This document shows, in pieces, positions 17,346 to 26,416 of a stretch of 64,000 bases of DNA; position 1 is the stretch's first letter; every line of letters begins with the position of its first letter. Under the pieces are notes generated by a model that was not told where the DNA came from, made no database searches, and worked only from the letters and a program-made list of their open reading frames with translations. Made by a program: the position numbers and the translations under genes. Where the stretch lies: NCBI GenBank assembly GCA_041662485.1, contig JBAZSJ010000002.1, positions 118,616 through 182,615 on the forward strand, in the 5' to 3' direction. Source of the DNA: Rariglobus sp041662485. Its GTDB lineage: Bacteria; Verrucomicrobiota; Verrucomicrobiia; Opitutales; Opitutaceae.

Positions 17346-18785
17346 TCAGTAGCGGTAGTGCTCAGGCTTGTAGGGACCACTGACGGGGACGCCCAAGTAT
17401 TCGGCCTGGGCCTTCGACAGTGTCGTGAGCTTGGCGCCGATCTTCTCAAGGTGCAGGCGGGCGACTTCTTCGTCGAGGTGCTTGGGCAGACGGTAGACGC
17501 CGATGCCGTAGGTGTCCTTGTTGGCCCACAGGTCGAGCTGGGCGAGCGTCTGGTTGGTGAAGCTGTTGGACATGACAAACGACGGGTGGCCGGTGGCGCA
17601 GCCGAGGTTCACGAGGCGGCCTTCGGCGAGGAGGTAGATCGTGTTGCCCTTGGGGAAGGTGAACTGGTCATACTGCGGCTTGATGGTCACGCGCTTCACG
17701 CCCTTCGACTTGTAGAGGCGGTCCACCTGGATCTCGTTGTCGAAGTGGCCAATGTTACAGACGATGGCCTGGTCCTTCATCTTCTGCATGTGCTCGAGCG
17801 TGATGACATCCTTGTTACCGGTGGTGGTGACGTAGATGTCGGCGACGCCCAGGATGCTTTCGACGGTGTTGACCTCGAAGCCTTCCATGGCGGCCTGGAG
17901 GGCGTTGATGGGGTCAACTTCGGTGACGATGACGCGGGCGCCAAAGCCCTTGAGTGAAAACGCGGAGCCCTTGCCCACGTCGCCGTAGCCGCACACGCAG
18001 GCGACCTTGCCGGCGATCATGACGTCGGTGGCACGCTTGAGGCCGTCGGCGAGGGACTCGCGGCAGCCGTAGAGATTGTCGAACTTCGACTTCGTGACGG
18101 AGTCGTTCACGTTGATCGCGGGAACGAGCAGCTTGCCCTTCTCGTGGAGCTGGTAGAGGCGGTGCACGCCGGTGGTGGTCTCCTCGGAGACGCCGCGCCA
18201 AGCCTTCACCATCGAGGTGAAGATGCCCTTCTGAGTTTTGCCGATCTTCTTGAGGAGATCCTTGATGACCTGCTCTTCGTGCGAGCCGGAGGCGGTGGTG
18301 TGCCAGTCGCTGCCCTGCTCCATCTCGTAGCCCTTGTGGAGGAGGAGCGTGACGTCGCCGCCGTCGTCAACGACGAGCTGCGGGCCTTTGCCGCCGGGGA
18401 AGCTGACGGCCTTCCAGGTGAGATCCCAGTATTCCTCGAGCGTCTCGCCCTTCCAGGCGAAGACGGGAACGCCGGACTTCGCGATGGCGGCGGCGGCGTG
18501 GTCCTGGGTCGAGAAAATGTTGCACGAGGCCCAGCGGACGTCGGCGCCCAACGAGACGAGGGTCTCGATGAGGACGGCGGTCTGGATCGTCATGTGCAAC
18601 GAGCCGGTGACGCGCACGCCCTTGAGGGGCTTCTTGGCGCCGAACTTTTTGCGGAGGGAAACGAGGCCGGGCATCTCGTGCTCGGCGACGTTGAGTTCCT
18701 TGCGGCCCCAGTCGGCGAGCTTGATGTCGCGGACGATGAAGTCCTGGCCTTTGGGAACGTTTTTAAGAAGGGAAACGGATGACAT
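17346..18785 (-). CDS. ahcY: S-adenosylhomocysteine hydrolase
   Basis: A 479-residue cytosolic NAD-dependent enzyme that splits S-adenosylhomocysteine, the product of methyltransferases, into adenosine and homocysteine. Motifs: SLHMTIQTAVLIETL in the substrate domain, the NAD-binding GYGDVGKGSAFSLKG, and the C-terminal KPEHYRY tail that closes the neighbouring active site. It follows metK by 39 bases on the same strand, so the two form a SAM-use-and-recycle operon. The intrinsic terminator at 17283-17310 ends the unit. Length is that of the bacterial long form. Confidence 0.97.
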   Translation of the reverse strand: MSSVSLLKNVPKGQDFIVRDIKLADWGRKELNVAEHEMPGLVSLRKKFGAKKPLKGVRVTGSLHMTIQTAVLIETLVSLGADVRWASCNIFSTQDHAAAAIAKSGVPVFAWKGETLEEYWDLTWKAVSFPGGKGPQLVVDDGGDVTLLLHKGYEMEQGSDWHTTASGSHEEQVIKDLLKKIGKTQKGIFTSMVKAWRGVSEETTTGVHRLYQLHEKGKLLVPAINVNDSVTKSKFDNLYGCRESLADGLKRATDVMIAGKVACVCGYGDVGKGSAFSLKGFGARVIVTEVDPINALQAAMEGFEVNTVESILGVADIYVTTTGNKDVITLEHMQKMKDQAIVCNIGHFDNEIQVDRLYKSKGVKRVTIKPQYDQFTFPKGNTIYLLAEGRLVNLGCATGHPSFVMSNSFTNQTLAQLDLWANKDTYGIGVYRLPKHLDEEVARLHLEKIGAKLTTLSKAQAEYLGVPVSGPYKPEHYRY

Positions 18786-18824
18786 GATGTGGTGGTGACT
18801 GTCGTTACGAAATGAGAGCGCGCC

Positions 18825-20033
18825 TTATTTGATGGCGGCGAGGATGGCGGCGACCTTGTTGGTCTGCTCCCAAGGGAGGTTGGCCTTGCCAAAGTGGCCG
18901 TAGTTGGTCGTCTGGCGGTAGATCGGCCGGAGGAGGTCGAGCTGCTTGACGATGTCGGCGGGCTTGAAGCTGAAAACCTGCTGGATGGCCTTGGTGATCT
19001 TCTCGTCGGAGATGACGCCGGTGCCGAAGGTGTTCACATAAACGCTCACGGGATTCGGATGGCCGATCGCGTAGGCGAACTGCACCTCGACCTGCTTGGC
19101 GAGCTTGGCGGCGACGATGTTCTTGGCGACCCAGCGGCCCATGTAGGCGGCGGAACGGTCGACCTTGGACGGGTCTTTGCCCGAGAAGGCTCCGCCACCG
19201 TGACGGCCCCAACCACCGTAGGAGTCCACGATGATCTTGCGGCCGGTGAGACCGGAATCGCCCTGGGGTCCGCCGATGACGAACTTGCCGGTGGGGTTGA
19301 TGAGGAACTCGGTGTTCTTCGTGAGAAGCTTGGCGGGGAGAACCTTCTTGATGACGTTCTCGATGAGGAATTTCTCGATCACGGCGTGCTCGACGTCGGC
19401 GGTGTGCTGCGTGGAGATGACGACGTTGACGATCTCGGTGGCGACGCCGTCCACGTAGCGGACGGAGACCTGCGACTTCGCGTCGGGGCGGAGCCACGCC
19501 ACCTTGCCGCTCTTGCGGATCTTGGTGAGTTCGCGGCCGAGACGGTGGGCGAAGATGATCGGGGCGGGCATCAGCTCCTTGGTCTCGTCTGCGGCGAAAC
19601 CGAACATGAGGCCCTGGTCGCCGGCACCCTGCTCGGCGGTCTTCTTGCCGGCGGCTTTCTTGGCGTCCACGCCCTGCGCAATGTCGGCGGACTGGGCGGT
19701 GAGGTAGTTGTTGATGAAAACAGTGTCGGCGTGAAACACGTCGTCGTCGTTGACGTAGCCGATGTGGCGGATGGCGTCGCGGATGACCTTGTCGATGTTG
19801 ATGGCCTCGCCGATGGGCTTGGTCTTGCCGGTCTTCTTGTCCTGGAGCTTCGGGATGGTGATCTCGCCGCCGACGACGACGACGTTGGACTTCACGAACG
19901 TCTCGCAGGCGACGCGGGAGGTTTTGTCGATCGCGAGACAGGCATCGAGGATGCTGTCGGAAATGAGGTCGGCAACCTTGTCAGGATGCCCCTCGCCCAC
20001 GGATTCGGAGGAGAAAACAAATGTATTGGCCAT
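18825..20033 (-). CDS. metK: S-adenosylmethionine synthase
   Basis: A 402-residue cytosolic enzyme making SAM from methionine and ATP. Visible motifs: ESVGEGHPDK at the N-terminus, GAGDQGLMFGFA, and the phosphate-binding GGGAFSGKDPSKVDRSAAY. The ATG giving MANTFVFSSESVGEGHPDK is preferred; an in-frame start eight codons earlier exists but would add non-conserved residues. First gene of the metK-ahcY operon. A dyad in the upstream region (20087-20112) is a candidate operator. Nothing is missing. Confidence 0.97.
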   Translation of the reverse strand: MANTFVFSSESVGEGHPDKVADLISDSILDACLAIDKTSRVACETFVKSNVVVVGGEITIPKLQDKKTGKTKPIGEAINIDKVIRDAIRHIGYVNDDDVFHADTVFINNYLTAQSADIAQGVDAKKAAGKKTAEQGAGDQGLMFGFAADETKELMPAPIIFAHRLGRELTKIRKSGKVAWLRPDAKSQVSVRYVDGVATEIVNVVISTQHTADVEHAVIEKFLIENVIKKVLPAKLLTKNTEFLINPTGKFVIGGPQGDSGLTGRKIIVDSYGGWGRHGGGAFSGKDPSKVDRSAAYMGRWVAKNIVAAKLAKQVEVQFAYAIGHPNPVSVYVNTFGTGVISDEKITKAIQQVFSFKPADIVKQLDLLRPIYRQTTNYGHFGKANLPWEQTNKVAAILAAIK

Positions 20034-20086
20034 AAGAGTAGGCGGCAAACGAAGCACCGCCGCCGCCTTCGCGCAAGTTCTATATC

Positions 20087-20112
20087 AACATATGCGCATG
20101 CCATGATATGTT
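20087..20112. promoter_or_regulatory. candidate operator dyad upstream of metK
   Basis: AACATAT, 12 bases, ATATGTT, with an overlapping ATATCA...TGATAT pair (20082-20087 and 20104-20109) and GCATGC near the centre. It lies 54-79 bases before the metK start and between divergent genes. ATAT-type dyads are used by ArsR-family SAM-cycle regulators such as SahR elsewhere; the link here is inference. No SAM or SAH riboswitch fold was recognised. Confidence 0.4.
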
Positions 20113-20208
20113 ATGGTATCGCTCCTCTCTCCGCACTGATCCCGAGGGCAACTCCCCACCGGTCGAGGCTTGCCGCTGCCCCGCGGTGGCCATTCAATCA
20201 CAAGAAAC

Positions 20209-21360
20209 ATGCCCCCCATTACTGAAGAACCTGATCTGGTTGATCTTAAAGGGCGCAAGATTCTGCTCGTGGACGACGACCGCCTGAATCTGCGAATCTT
20301 GCGCGGCATGCTGAAAGGCGAAGGCTACGAGCTGACCGAAGCGGACTCGTCCGAAGCCGCCCTAGACCTTTACGAGGAATTCCAGCCCGACCTCGTGCTG
20401 CTGGACGTGCTTCTGCCCGGCATGAGCGGTTTCGACGCCTGCCGCGAATTGAGAAAACGCCACGGCACCCAGACCGCCCCGGTGATCTTCATCACCGCGA
20501 AACAAGAGGCGGAATCCGTCGTCGAGGGCTTCACCGCCGGCGGCGTTGACTACATCATGAAGCCCTTCCGCCAGAAGGAGGTGGTCGCGCGCATCCGGAC
20601 ACATCTCCAAATCCGTCGGCTGATGTCGCAGCAACGCGCGCTCGCCGAGCAGCTCGGCCGCGCCAACGCCGCCAAAAACAAGTTTCTAGGGATGGCGGCG
20701 CACGATCTTCGAAACCCCCTCGCCTCCATCCGCGGTCTCGCCGAGTTTTTGCGCGACGGCACGGTCGGGCCGCTCACGCCCGACCAGCTGGAGCTTCTCG
20801 ATCTCATCTATCAGGCCAGCCAGGGCATGGTCACGCTGGTCAACGATCTCCTCGACGTCGCCACCATCGAATCCGGGGAATTGAAGCTGGAAATCTCCCC
20901 CGTCGCTCTGGACGAGCTGATCGAAAAATCCGTCGCGCTCAACGGCATGGAGGCCGCCCGAAAAAACACCCGGATTCTGTTCACCCGCCCTGCGTCCACC
21001 CCGGCGCTTTCCATTGACGCCGCCAAGATCAAGCAGGTCGTCGACAACCTCCTGAGCAACGCCACCAAGTATTCGCCGCCCGGCTCGACCGTGCGCGTGG
21101 CCCTGTGCTCCCTCGCCGACGGGGCCAGCACCATCACGGTGCGCGACGAGGGCCCGGGCATTCCCGAGGGCGAACGCGACAAGCTTTTCAAGGACTTCGG
21201 CCGCCTCTCCGTGCAGCCCACCGGCGGCGAGAAATCCACCGGCCTCGGCCTCGCCATCTGCCGCAAGATCGTCGAGGCTCACCGCGGCACGATCGTTGCG
21301 GAAAACCTTCCTTCGCGCGGTTGCGAGTTCCGCGTCACCCTTCCCGTCCCCACTTCATGA
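20209..21360 (+). CDS. histidine kinase with N-terminal receiver domain
   Basis: A 383-residue cytoplasmic signalling protein. An N-terminal receiver domain (about residues 16-130) has the acidic pair DDD, the phospho-acceptor Asp in LLDVLLPG and the conserved Lys in IMKPF. A short linker helix leads to a HisKA domain with the phospho-His in MAAHDLRNPLASIRG and a HATPase_c domain with NLLSNATKYS, DEGPGIP and STGLGLAIC. It has no membrane segment, so it senses through its receiver or a partner. The start ATG gives MPPITEEP; an earlier in-frame start is less likely. It overlaps the next response regulator by four bases (ATGA), so they are co-translated. Confidence 0.92.
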   Translation: MPPITEEPDLVDLKGRKILLVDDDRLNLRILRGMLKGEGYELTEADSSEAALDLYEEFQPDLVLLDVLLPGMSGFDACRELRKRHGTQTAPVIFITAKQEAESVVEGFTAGGVDYIMKPFRQKEVVARIRTHLQIRRLMSQQRALAEQLGRANAAKNKFLGMAAHDLRNPLASIRGLAEFLRDGTVGPLTPDQLELLDLIYQASQGMVTLVNDLLDVATIESGELKLEISPVALDELIEKSVALNGMEAARKNTRILFTRPASTPALSIDAAKIKQVVDNLLSNATKYSPPGSTVRVALCSLADGASTITVRDEGPGIPEGERDKLFKDFGRLSVQPTGGEKSTGLGLAICRKIVEAHRGTIVAENLPSRGCEFRVTLPVPTS

Positions 21361-21752
21361 TCTCCATCGGCAAAGCCCTCATCGTCGACGACGAGCCCCA
21401 CGTCCGGAAATACATCGGCCTCGTCCTGCGATCCATCGGCGTCACCACCCTGGTCGAGGCCGCCAACGGCGTCGAAGGTTTCGCCGCCTACCAGCGCGAA
21501 AAGCCCGACCTCGTCCTGCTCGACGTGAACATGCCCGTCCAGGACGGCCTCGAAACCCTCAGGCAGATCCGCGCCTTCGATCCCGAGGCCTCCGTCGTCA
21601 TGCTCACGTCGCTCACCACCCGCCAGACCGTGGAAACGGCCGTCGACCAGGGTGCGCTGCATTACATCCGCAAAGACACGCCCCGTGACGAACTGATCGC
21701 TCTGCTCAAGCAACTCCTCTCGGAAAATCCAGATACGGAAGAGTCCAACTAA
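21357..21752 (+). CDS. single-domain response regulator (CheY-like)
   Basis: A 131-residue stand-alone receiver domain. Acidic pocket DDE, phospho-acceptor Asp in LLDVNMP, the Thr/Ser switch in VVMLTSL and Lys in YIRKDTP are all present. There is no output domain, so it must work through protein contact, as CheY or Spo0F do. The start codon overlaps the kinase stop as ATGA, which strongly suggests that the kinase is its partner. The rest of the cluster (secretion-type ATPase and Hpt) suggests a role in pilus- or secretion-linked control or a multistep relay. Confidence 0.92.
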   Translation: MISIGKALIVDDEPHVRKYIGLVLRSIGVTTLVEAANGVEGFAAYQREKPDLVLLDVNMPVQDGLETLRQIRAFDPEASVVMLTSLTTRQTVETAVDQGALHYIRKDTPRDELIALLKQLLSENPDTEESN

Positions 21753-21762
21753 TCTCGTTCCC

Positions 21763-21972
21763 ATGAGCACACGCCCATCGCCTGAAACAAACTCAAATCC
21801 TCCCGACCCGGCCTCCGGGATCACCGAGATCCATTATTCACTGCCGGAGATGCTTGCCGAGTTGCAGCTCGAACGCAGCGCCGGGTCCTTCTCGCAGGAA
21901 AAACTCCATCAGGTCGAAATAGGAAAACTCTTCCAAAACCGGAAAAAACGCCGTGTCAAAAAATCCGCTTAA
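21763..21972 (+). CDS. small protein preceding and overlapping the GspE/PilB-like gene
   Basis: A 69-residue hydrophilic protein without membrane segments. Its basic tail ends NRKKRRVKKSA. The coding end overlaps the start of the ATPase gene by 20 bases in another frame, which supports translation of both. It begins 10 bases after the response-regulator stop. I do not recognise it; it might be an adaptor between regulator and ATPase. Supported by its tight position rather than by homology. Confidence 0.55.
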   Translation: MSTRPSPETNSNPPDPASGITEIHYSLPEMLAELQLERSAGSFSQEKLHQVEIGKLFQNRKKRRVKKSA

Positions 21973-23662
21973 CACCTCCTTCGGCGATCTCCTCCGGAAG
22001 ACCAGTCACTTTGATTCGGAAGGCGAGCTGACCGCGCTCGAACGCCAGCACGGCGGCGGCCTGCCCCTGCTCAAGGCGATCATCGAAGCCAAGATCATCC
22101 TCAAGGACGACGCCTGCCGGATTTACGCGGACAGCCTGGGATTTGCCTACGTCGATCCGTTCGCCTCGCTCATCACCGACGAAGCCGTGGCCGCCGTCCC
22201 CGTCGAGGTCGCCAAGAAGGTCGGCATGATCGGGCTCTACGTGCTCGACGGCGTCCTCACCGCCGCCCTGTCGAAGCCGGAGGACGCCGCGTTGGTGAAA
22301 CGCGTCAGCCAGATCGCCCAGATCCCCATCAGTCCCGTCTTCGCACTTCCCCGCGACATCGAGGACGCCATCCTCATCCAGTATTCCAACGAGAAAAACC
22401 TCGGGGAAAGCCTCAACGAACTCGGACGCTCCAGCCTCTTCGACAGTCCCGACCTCGCGGCCGACCGGCTCGCCGCCATCGCCGATTCCGAGTCGCTCGT
22501 CCAGATCCTCGACGACATCATCTACTACGCCATTCGCGAACGCGCGACCGACATCCACATCGAGGCGCAGGAGGGCCAGTCCCGCGTCCGCTTCCGCATC
22601 GACGGCCAGCTCCGCGAAGTCCTCACCTACTCCCGCAAGCTTCATCGCGCCCTCGTCTCGCGCATCAAAATCGTCTGCAACCTCAACATCGCCGAATCGC
22701 GCTTTCCCCAGGACGGACGCTTTTCCATGCCCGTCGGCACCTCCAACGCCAACTTCCGCGTCTCCACGATCCCTTCCCAATTTGGCGAAAAAGTCGTCAT
22801 CCGCGTCCTCGCGCTGACCGGCAAAAAATCGATGGTCACCCTCGAGAAGATGATGATGTCGCAGACGATCCTGACGCCCTTCCGCCGGATCATCCAGAAT
22901 CCCAGCGGCATCATCTTCGTCACCGGCCCCACAGGCTCCGGCAAGACGACCACGCTCTACGCCGCGCTCCACGAAATCAATACACCCGACACCAATATCT
23001 CTACCATCGAGGACCCCATCGAGATCCAGCTCCCGGGCGTGACGCAGACCCAGGTCAACAACCACATCGACCTCAAGTTCGCCACCGTGCTGCGCTCCCT
23101 GCTGCGCCAGGACCCCGACGTCATCCTCGTCGGCGAAATCCGCGACTTGGAAACCGCCAAGATCGCCTCCGAAGCCGCGCTGACCGGGCACATTGTTTTC
23201 GCCACGCTCCACACCAACAGCGCCGCCCAGGCCATCGTGCGCCTCGTCGAGATCGGCGTGGAACCCTACATGGTCGCCCCCTCGATCATCGGCGTGCTCG
23301 CCCAGCGCCTCGCCGCCCGCATCTGCGAAAACTGCAAGGAACCCTATTACCCCTCACGTGAGGTCCTGAAAAAATACTTCAAGGACGAGGGTCTCATCGA
23401 CGTCCCCTTCTTCCGCGGACGCGGCTGCACGGCCTGCCGCGGCACGGGCTACAAGGGCCGCGTCGCCTTCCACGAGCTCGTGCTCATCACCGAGGAAATC
23501 CGCACGCTGATCACCAAAAACGCCAGCGTGCAGCAGATCACCGCCGCCGCCGCCAAGGTGGGCTTCAAGCCACTGCGCTACGACGGCCTGAAAAAAGTTC
23601 TCCTCGGACTCACCACCATCGATGAAATCGAGGCCAACACCTCCTTCGAATGGGCCACATGA
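21953..23662 (+). CDS. GspE/PilB-family type II secretion / type IV pilus assembly ATPase
   Basis: A 569-residue cytoplasmic hexameric ATPase. An N-terminal MshE/GspE-type domain (about residues 30-150) precedes the motor: Walker A GPTGSGKTTTLY, Asp box region TIEDPIE, Walker B ILVGEIRD and the His box TGHIVFATLHTN. Near the C-terminus two cysteine pairs, CENC and CTAC, form the usual zinc site. It would power assembly of a type IV pilus or a type II secretion pseudopilus; no pilin, PilC or secretin gene is in the window, so the partner machine is elsewhere. Start is GTG inside the preceding small gene. Confidence 0.92.
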   Translation: MSKNPLNTSFGDLLRKTSHFDSEGELTALERQHGGGLPLLKAIIEAKIILKDDACRIYADSLGFAYVDPFASLITDEAVAAVPVEVAKKVGMIGLYVLDGVLTAALSKPEDAALVKRVSQIAQIPISPVFALPRDIEDAILIQYSNEKNLGESLNELGRSSLFDSPDLAADRLAAIADSESLVQILDDIIYYAIRERATDIHIEAQEGQSRVRFRIDGQLREVLTYSRKLHRALVSRIKIVCNLNIAESRFPQDGRFSMPVGTSNANFRVSTIPSQFGEKVVIRVLALTGKKSMVTLEKMMMSQTILTPFRRIIQNPSGIIFVTGPTGSGKTTTLYAALHEINTPDTNISTIEDPIEIQLPGVTQTQVNNHIDLKFATVLRSLLRQDPDVILVGEIRDLETAKIASEAALTGHIVFATLHTNSAAQAIVRLVEIGVEPYMVAPSIIGVLAQRLAARICENCKEPYYPSREVLKKYFKDEGLIDVPFFRGRGCTACRGTGYKGRVAFHELVLITEEIRTLITKNASVQQITAAAAKVGFKPLRYDGLKKVLLGLTTIDEIEANTSFEWAT

Positions 23663-23780
23663 TCCCGCATGATTCCTCTCATTTGCGCGAGTTCGCTAAT
23701 TAAATGTAAAAAAAATCAGGCGTCTGTTTGAAAGTGCGAGTCGCATTGCCTCTTAATCCATCGGCGGCAGGTTTTTGAAA

Positions 23781-24137
23781 ATGCCGAGCACCCCGGTCAT
23801 CGACCCCGACTCCATCGCCAATCTTCGCGCCTTAAGCCCGGATGACGGCGATGTCTTCCTCAAGGAAATCCTCGTGATTTTCATGGACGACACGCCCAAG
23901 CGCATCACGGAGCTTCATACCAGCCTCGCCTCCGGGGACGTGCCCACCTTCACCAGGGCCGCGCACAGCATCAAAGGCAGTTCGAGCAACGTCGGCGCCA
24001 CGGAACTCCGCGCCGTCGCCGAGACCCTTGAGCACAAGTCCCGCCAGCACGGTTTGGAAAATGTCGGGGAACTCATCGCCGAACTCGAAGCCGCCTTCAT
24101 CCGCGCACAGGCTGAGCTCCGAAAAATCACCGGATAG
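23781..24137 (+). CDS. histidine-containing phosphotransfer (Hpt) protein
   Basis: A 118-residue single Hpt domain, a four-helix bundle that shuttles phosphate between receivers. The phospho-His is in AAHSIKGSSSNVGA (about residue 54), followed by the typical LEHKSRQ helix. With the receiver-kinase and stand-alone receiver upstream it could complete a relay kinase-receiver-Hpt-receiver. It is separated from the ATPase gene by about 118 bases, so it may have its own promoter. The stop codon lies inside a perfect hairpin that probably ends transcription. Confidence 0.88.
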   Translation: MPSTPVIDPDSIANLRALSPDDGDVFLKEILVIFMDDTPKRITELHTSLASGDVPTFTRAAHSIKGSSSNVGATELRAVAETLEHKSRQHGLENVGELIAELEAAFIRAQAELRKITG

Positions 24138-24162
24138 GGTATTTTTGAAATGCCCTATCCGG
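24130..24162. terminator. hairpin between convergent hpt and opgH genes
   Basis: CCGGATAGGG at 24130-24139 and CCCTATCCGG at 24153-24162 form a perfect ten-base stem that overlaps the hpt stop codon. There is no long T-run after it, so termination efficiency is uncertain. Confidence 0.6.
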
Positions 24163-24170
24163 TATGAACT

Positions 24171-24248
24171 GGGTGGAACGCGTTGTCCCCAACGCGTTGC
24201 GGCGAAGCCGCCTCTCAACCAGCGCGTTGGGGACAACGCGCTCCACCC
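24171..24248. repeat. long inverted repeat, GGGTGGAACGCGTTGTCCCC type
   Basis: Left arm GGGTGGAACGCGTTGTCCCC, right arm GGGGACAACGCGCTCCACCC, with an inner palindromic loop containing GCGGCGAAGCCGC. It ends nine bases before the 3' end of opgH. Confidence 0.8.
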
Positions 24249-24256
24249 TCTGGGCG

Positions 24257-26413
24257 TCAGCGATAGAGCGCGGTGATCGGTGCGGCCGTAAGCACGTTGT
24301 ATTGGCGCATCGCCAGTCTCCACCACTCGGCGAGCGAAGCCCCCGGCTGACGCCAGAGTTCCTCGTGCAGGCAGATCATGGATTCCGCATCAAGCAGCAG
24401 CGCCAGCTTTTCCTTGGGCGTGAGCTGTTCCGGCCCCTCGCTCAACAGGCGGTGCCGCAGCAGCGAAAACCAGTCGCGGGATTCCTCGCTGGGCCGGCGC
24501 TGGCGGAGCATGGAGACATGCACCGCGTTGATGTAGGGATCGAGCACCGCCTGCAGCAGGCCGTAGTCGGCCCGCAGCGATTCGATCGGACGCATGTGCT
24601 TGTAACACTCCGACAGATTTTGCGTAAGCCGGCGCAGCTCGTAGGGCGGCTGGGTTTCCTCGGGCGTGAGAAGCAGCCCCATTTTGCGCGTCTGCCGGCC
24701 AAGGCTTTCCTTGCTCAGCACGATCGAAAGCGGGATCGACACGATCAGTCCCAACAACACCGGACTCAACCACCAGAAAAACGCCGGGCTGATGATATAG
24801 GACGAGACGCCCCAGATGACCCCGAACGCCGTTTGTCCGCCATGCGTGATGATGGCCTCGCGCCAGTCGGTGCCATCCTCGGCCCCGCGACGCTGGGCCA
24901 CCCAGGACACCCCTTGTCCAAACAGCGTGAAAAACACGAATTTGCTGTTAAACAGCATGTGGATGGGAGCCAGCAAAACCGACAACGCCGTCTCCACGAC
25001 CGCCCCCGACACGACTTGGACGCGACCGCCAAAACGCTTTGCCGCGCCATCGTCCTGCAATGCCGCAATGACGCTCACCACCTTGGGAAGAAACAACAGC
25101 AGCAGGGTGAAGAGAAACAGGCTCAACGATTCGGGAACCTCGATGATCTTCCCGAAGACCGAGGTGTAGATTTCCGGAGTGAAGCGGTGGACGGGCGAGA
25201 GCACCTGGTTGAACACATGGATGGTGCTCAGGATCAGGAACAGCAGCCAGAGGGGGGACGACACGTAGGCCATCACGCCCATCAAAAGATGGATGCGGTT
25301 CGCCGGACGGAAACCGCGCACCGCGACCAGCCAGGCATGCTGCATGTTGCCCTGACACCAGCGGCGGTCGCGCTTGGCGCTGTCGATGAGCGTCGGCGGC
25401 CCCTCCTCGTAGGTGCCCTCGATGTCGTGCGCGAGCCACACCTGCCAGCCGGCCTTGCGAATCAACGCCGCCTCCACGAAGTCGTGCGAAAGAATGCGTC
25501 CGCCAAACGGCTCGCGTCCGGGGAGGTCGGGCAGCGCGCAATGATCCATGAAGGGCTGCACGCGGATGATGGCGTTGTGACCCCAGTAGTTGCCCTCGTG
25601 CTGCTGCCAGTAGTTGAGCCCCGCGAGAAAAATGGGGCTGTAAAGCCGGTTGGCGAACTGCTGGAGGCGGGCGTAAAGCGACTCGCCGTAGATCAGCCGC
25701 GGCGCGGTCTGGATCAGTCCGGCCTGCGGATTTTTTTCCATCATGGCCACCAGCTTCACGATGGCCTCGCCGCTCATGATCGAGTCCGCGTCCAGCACGA
25801 CCATGTAACGGTAGCGTTTGCCCCAGCGGCGCAGAAAATCGGCCACGTTGCCGGACTTCTTGTTAATCTGATGGCGGCGTTTCCGGTAAAAAATACGCCC
25901 GAAGCCGCCGACCTGCTTGCACAGCTCGGCCCAGGCGATCTCCTCCTGAATCCACTGGTTGGGCTGGTTCGAATCGCTCAGGATGAAGAAGTCGAAGTTC
26001 TCGGATTTCTTGGTCTCCTGCAGCGACCGGTAAATGACGCGCAGACCCTCGAAGACCCGGCTCACATCCTCGTTGAACACCGGCATGACGATGGCGGTGC
26101 TGGCCAGCGGGGCGTCAGTATCCCAGTCCACGGTGCGCATGATATTGTGACGATCACCGCCGCGGTTGATCACATAAAAGCCAAGCAATGCGGTGACGAA
26201 GCCGACCGCAATCTGGGCGAAGAGAATCACAAACAGCACCAGCAAAGCCCACTCGACGCCCTTGATGCCGTCGTTTCGCCAGAGCAGATCGGCCATGAAC
26301 CAGGTCGCAAGGCTGGTGACCAGCAGGATGCCGGAATAAAAAACCGCCCGGCGGCGACGCAATCTTTGGGACGTTATGATCTGCGAGATCTGCGTGCTTT
26401 GAAGTGTGGTCAT
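24257..26413 (-). CDS. opgH: osmoregulated periplasmic glucan glucosyltransferase OpgH (MdoH)
   Basis: A 718-residue inner-membrane GT2-family enzyme that polymerises glucose from UDP-glucose into the beta-glucan backbone and passes it to the periplasm. Two N-terminal membrane helices precede the catalytic domain: DTDAPLASTAIVMPVFNED, the VLDADSIMSG metal-binding motif, a later catalytic Asp in ILSHDFVEAAL, and the product-binding DRRWCQGN (QxxRW-like). Several C-terminal membrane helices follow. It is about 130 residues shorter than E. coli OpgH because the cytoplasmic N-terminal extension is missing; the separate gene just upstream may supply that part. Last gene of the minus-strand operon. 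Confidence 0.94.
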   Translation of the reverse strand: MTTLQSTQISQIITSQRLRRRRAVFYSGILLVTSLATWFMADLLWRNDGIKGVEWALLVLFVILFAQIAVGFVTALLGFYVINRGGDRHNIMRTVDWDTDAPLASTAIVMPVFNEDVSRVFEGLRVIYRSLQETKKSENFDFFILSDSNQPNQWIQEEIAWAELCKQVGGFGRIFYRKRRHQINKKSGNVADFLRRWGKRYRYMVVLDADSIMSGEAIVKLVAMMEKNPQAGLIQTAPRLIYGESLYARLQQFANRLYSPIFLAGLNYWQQHEGNYWGHNAIIRVQPFMDHCALPDLPGREPFGGRILSHDFVEAALIRKAGWQVWLAHDIEGTYEEGPPTLIDSAKRDRRWCQGNMQHAWLVAVRGFRPANRIHLLMGVMAYVSSPLWLLFLILSTIHVFNQVLSPVHRFTPEIYTSVFGKIIEVPESLSLFLFTLLLLFLPKVVSVIAALQDDGAAKRFGGRVQVVSGAVVETALSVLLAPIHMLFNSKFVFFTLFGQGVSWVAQRRGAEDGTDWREAIITHGGQTAFGVIWGVSSYIISPAFFWWLSPVLLGLIVSIPLSIVLSKESLGRQTRKMGLLLTPEETQPPYELRRLTQNLSECYKHMRPIESLRADYGLLQAVLDPYINAVHVSMLRQRRPSEESRDWFSLLRHRLLSEGPEQLTPKEKLALLLDAESMICLHEELWRQPGASLAEWWRLAMRQYNVLTAAPITALYR

Positions 26414-26416
26414 ACG

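Noticed and set aside
20034..20208. SAM or SAH riboswitch before metK
   Set aside because: I could not match the leader to any known SAM/SAH riboswitch core; kept only as a candidate operator region.
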